Positions 61,747-64,000 of a stretch of DNA of 64,000 nt are shown in pieces; within the stretch, counting starts at the first letter, position 1, and the number at the start of each line of letters is the position of its first letter. The notes beneath the pieces are model-generated. The model made no database searches. It saw only the letters and a program-made list of their open reading frames with translations, and was not told where the DNA came from. This stretch comes from Hydrogenovibrio sp. SC-1 (GTDB taxonomy: Bacteria > Pseudomonadota > Gammaproteobacteria > Thiomicrospirales > Thiomicrospiraceae): NCBI RefSeq assembly GCF_002848135.1, contig NZ_PKGB01000006.1:86904-150903 (forward strand), written 5' to 3'. A program made the translations under genes and the position numbers.

Positions 61747-63153
61747 TTAACAATTCTTTAATTGTTGTCGTCGACTTAAGTGCGCTTGTCGGCTGAGTGC
61801 TAGGTCGATAATGGGGGGAGGGTAACAGTTCGTGTCATTGGGTTGGTGGAGGTTTTGAAGGGGGCAATGTTTTAAGCGGGGTAGCCAGTGTGTAATATAT
61901 TTTCCTTTAGCATCAAACTTTTCGCTTTGGCGAATTGGATTAAAGAGTCGATAATAGGGCGCGGCGTCCACGCCACATCCTGCCACCCATTGCCAGCCTA
62001 GGGTATTATTGGCCGGATCGGCATCCACTAAAGTGTCATTAAACCAATCAACTCCCAGTCGCCAGTCGATGTTGGCATTTTTGGTTAACCAAGACGCCAC
62101 CAACATACGTACTCGATTGTGCATCCAGCCAATTTCCCAAAGTTGTTTCATGCCCGCGTCAATAATCGGAATACCCGTATTCCCCTGGCACCAGGCCTGG
62201 TAGATTTTGGCTTGCTGTTCGTCAAAATCGTTTCGTTCCGTATAGAAGCCGACAAACTTTGATTGGAAAGGGGTTTGTTCACTGGCGGGGAAGTGCCACA
62301 AAATCGATCTGGCAAATTCTCGCCAAGCGAGTTGCCTTAACCAAATGTGTATAGCTTGGCCGTTTAACGATTCTAGTGGGGCTAGGGTAAATAAAATTGC
62401 GCGAGAATGAATCTCACCAAAATGTAAATGCGGTGACATCATGCTAGTGCCGGATTCACCTGGCAGGTCTCGATTCACTTCGTAAGAATCTAGTCTTGAG
62501 GCGACAAACTGATCTAATTTCAACCAGGCCTGGCTCTCGCCAACTTGCCAGTGCTGCATGATTTTCTGAGCCCAAGCCTGATTGGACAGATTTTGTAAGT
62601 CATTCGGCAGTGTTTGGAATTCACTCGGGCAGGAGATACGCGTGGTTTTTTGCAAGTCAGTACTGGGTGACCCAAAAGGCACAAGTCGTGATAGTTTTGA
62701 CATGACGGATTTGTAAAAGGGCGTGAAGACTTTATAGGGCAGGCCTGAGCCATTCAGTAATTGGTTATAAGGTAGCCAGTTTTCGGTGTGATAGGGCACT
62801 AGCGGCACTTCTAAGTGCTGGCATACGTCAAGAGCTTGTTGTTGCCAACTTGTAAACGGATGCCCAGGTTGAAAGGTGTAGCAAACTTGGTCAATTTGAT
62901 GTTGGCGAATGACGGAATTCAGTTGCTCAGAAAAATTCCCTTCGATTAGCCAGAGCCGGCCTTTTCGATTTTGAAAGTCCTGCTGTAATTGTTGCAAACT
63001 TTGTGCTAACCAAGCAGAATTTGCATGGCCAAGGGTTTGTTTCGGATCGTGGAAATAGGCGACAATCACTTTTGTGGAATTAGCCAGAGCGCTTTCCAAG
63101 GCAGGGTGGTGTTGAATGCGTAGCTCTCTCTGTAGCCAGACTAAGGTTCTCAT
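61747..63153 (-). CDS. phrB: Deoxyribodipyrimidine photolyase
   Basis: Repairs cyclobutane pyrimidine dimers with light (468 aa, class I). The N-terminal antenna-binding domain begins LVWLQRELRI. The FAD domain has SGTSMMSPHLHFGEIHSR near residue 235 and DADPANNTLGWQWVAG near 375, with the electron-transfer tryptophans visible. It contains two exact palindrome copies, both read Gln-Ala-Trp. It is next to the merR regulator (53 bp) and a candidate operator lies upstream. Confidence 0.95.
   Translation of the reverse strand: MRTLVWLQRELRIQHHPALESALANSTKVIVAYFHDPKQTLGHANSAWLAQSLQQLQQDFQNRKGRLWLIEGNFSEQLNSVIRQHQIDQVCYTFQPGHPFTSWQQQALDVCQHLEVPLVPYHTENWLPYNQLLNGSGLPYKVFTPFYKSVMSKLSRLVPFGSPSTDLQKTTRISCPSEFQTLPNDLQNLSNQAWAQKIMQHWQVGESQAWLKLDQFVASRLDSYEVNRDLPGESGTSMMSPHLHFGEIHSRAILFTLAPLESLNGQAIHIWLRQLAWREFARSILWHFPASEQTPFQSKFVGFYTERNDFDEQQAKIYQAWCQGNTGIPIIDAGMKQLWEIGWMHNRVRMLVASWLTKNANIDWRLGVDWFNDTLVDADPANNTLGWQWVAGCGVDAAPYYRLFNPIRQSEKFDAKGKYITHWLPRLKHCPLQNLHQPNDTNCYPPPIIDLALSRQAHLSRRQQLKNC
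62190..62201. repeat. CCAGGCCTGG palindrome, exact copy 8 (inside phrB)
   Basis: The core at 62191-62200 is read Gln-Ala-Trp (YQAWCQ) on the minus strand. It is followed on the plus strand by AGATTTTGG. Confidence 0.8.
62524..62533. repeat. CCAGGCCTGG palindrome, exact copy 9 (inside phrB)
   Basis: The second exact copy in the same gene, 333 bp (111 codons) from the first. It is read Gln-Ala-Trp (SQAWLK), with AATTTCAA beside it on one side. Confidence 0.8.
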
Positions 63154-63181
63154 TTCATTTCCTTGAGGAAAGTAAATTTTA

Positions 63182-63211
63182 ATTATACAAAATATGTACT
63201 TATTGTGTACA
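63182..63211 (-). promoter_or_regulatory. phrB promoter with a TGTAC-N7-GTACA operator
   Basis: On the minus strand a perfect -10 TATAAT (63182-63187), with a TG two bases upstream, lies 18 bp from a TGTACA -35-like hexamer (63206-63211). The dyad TGTAC (63195-63199) / GTACA (63207-63211) sits in and beside the spacer, where MerR-type regulators bind. Confidence 0.5.
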
Positions 63212-63308
63212 GGTAATAAGTTAATCCCGTGATTGAGTGTGTTATAAATAATGCATTGGTGTCGTAATCGGGCGGTTGTGGTAAGGTGGTTAAAAAGAGG
63301 ATATCAAG

Positions 63309-63632
63309 ATGTTAATCACATTTAAAACAAAGTCGCATGCAGACATTGCTATGTTTGAAAAGGTGGCGCTTAAAATGTTGAGTATGATGGGACACTCTCA
63401 AACAGTCCCCGGAGCAATATTGGCGGAAGATGTACCAGAGGCACTGAGTCGATTAATCGCTGCGGTCGAGTCAGGGAAAAATGTCCTTCCAATTGAGCGT
63501 AATGATCCAGATGAACCGGTTGTGAGTCTTTCGCATCGAGCGGCACCTTTGATTGAGCTGCTTTCAGCTGCAGTTAAGGCAGGTGAAGATATTATGTGGG
63601 AAAGCTCTTCTACCCTCGGGTGGCTAGGTTAA
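63309..63632 (+). CDS. DUF1840-family protein
   Basis: A 107-aa small cytoplasmic protein. The N-terminus MLITFKTKSHADIAMFEKVA, the central ILAEDVPEALSRL and the tail IMWESS are characteristic of DUF1840, whose function is unknown. The ATG at 63309 has AAGAGG upstream. It is divergent from phrB and convergent with the ATPase gene. Confidence 0.85.
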   Translation: MLITFKTKSHADIAMFEKVALKMLSMMGHSQTVPGAILAEDVPEALSRLIAAVESGKNVLPIERNDPDEPVVSLSHRAAPLIELLSAAVKAGEDIMWESSSTLGWLG

Positions 63633-63660
63633 ATTGCGAGCGTTGTTTGGGATTAAACTT

Positions 63661-64000
63661 CTAAGCACTATATTCGACAGATGTTGTCTGCCATTTGGCT
63701 TTTTGCCGAGCTTTATACCATTCGTGGTTAAGCACTAATAAAATGGGGAAGGGTATCAATAGCCAGAAATTTTCTAGTGGTACTGTCGCAGTATTAAAGA
63801 TAGATTGAATCGCTGGGACATATAAAATCGCAACAATAAAGACCGCTTCCATCGCGACCCCAAACCAAATCATTTTATTGATGTGGGTTAAATTCCAAAG
63901 GGAATCTTCCCAGGAACGTAATGTAAAGACATTGGCCATCTGACAGGTAATTGCCCCTAACAACGTCATGGTCATCGCTTGACGATGAAATTCTTGAGAG
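63661..64000 (-). CDS. P-type cation-transporting ATPase, C-terminal part
   Basis: The last 113 residues of a gene that enters from the right edge. They match the membrane C-terminal domain of P2-type (Ca2+/Na+/K+-like) ATPases: AMTMTLLGAITCQMANVF, then NKMIWFGVAMEA and the closing LLIPFPILLVLNHEWYK. The catalytic DKTG and cation-binding helices are outside the window, so the transported ion cannot be stated. Confidence 0.88.
   Translation of the reverse strand, partial: SQEFHRQAMTMTLLGAITCQMANVFTLRSWEDSLWNLTHINKMIWFGVAMEAVFIVAILYVPAIQSIFNTATVPLENFWLLIPFPILLVLNHEWYKARQKAKWQTTSVEYSA

Noticed and set aside
62740..62747. CAGGCCTG in phrB as a further palindrome copy
   Set aside because: Only the inner 8 bases match, there are no A/T tracts and the reading frame differs.

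Overview
The window is chromosomal DNA of a gammaproteobacterium, most likely a free-living motile aquatic member of the Thiotrichales or a related lineage (Thiomicrospira/Hydrogenovibrio-like). That placement is an inference. It rests on the mnmG-rsmG-parA-parB-atp order, RpoH, LuxS, UbiA/UbiC, a Kdo8N lipopolysaccharide cluster, an Aer-like receptor and a dense set of c-di-GMP enzymes. No rRNA, tRNA, CRISPR array, insertion sequence or prophage was seen.

Layout. 1-7.9 kb: assimilatory sulfate reduction on the minus strand (cysG, then cysJ-cysH-cysI-cysD-cysN; cysN runs off the left edge). The reductase is of the Fe-S APS type. 8.1-11.2 kb: a cyclic-nucleotide-binding protein and a PAS-GGDEF-EAL protein. 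11.7-23.4 kb: mnmG, rsmG, parA, parB and the whole ATP synthase operon (atpZ-like, atpI, B, E, F, H, A, G, D, C), ending in a strong terminator. 23.5-28.2 kb: glmU, two ubiquinone genes (ubiA, ubiC) and three proteins of unknown function. 28.2-50.6 kb: the familiar gmk-rpoZ-spoT-ridA-recG neighbourhood, opened by two blocks. One is the lipopolysaccharide set waaA-kdsB-kdnB-kdnA. The other is a manganese-type ABC transporter plus a sensory cluster (double-cache protein, EAL protein, Aer-like receptor). An ammonium transporter fused to a diguanylate cyclase also lies here. 50.7-56.4 kb: aroK-aroB, a sugar-phosphate mutarotase, rpoH, fliS and purT. 56.5-64 kb: a diguanylate cyclase with a ruined EAL domain, bax-luxS-mtnN, a light-response group (LOV protein, MerR regulator, photolyase), a DUF1840 protein and the end of a P-type cation ATPase.

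The most striking feature is not a gene. The 10-bp palindrome CCAGGCCTGG occurs nine times exactly, with several one- or two-mismatch copies, where about 0.06 exact copies are expected by chance. It usually lies between an A-tract and a T-tract. Between genes it sits just after stop codons, sometimes as a bidirectional terminator. Inside genes all four exact copies are read in the same frame, as Gln-Ala-Trp. It behaves like an uptake-signal or highly-iterated-palindrome element. No such element with this core is known to me.

Regulatory sites visible in the sequence include a CIRCE (HrcA) operator with 17 of 18 matching bases over the rpoH promoter, three sigma-54-like promoters of the form TGGCA-N7-TGCT before fliS, the double-cache gene and the EAL-receptor operon, a long perfect MntR-like palindrome before the metal transporter, and TGTAC-type repeats before the light-response genes.
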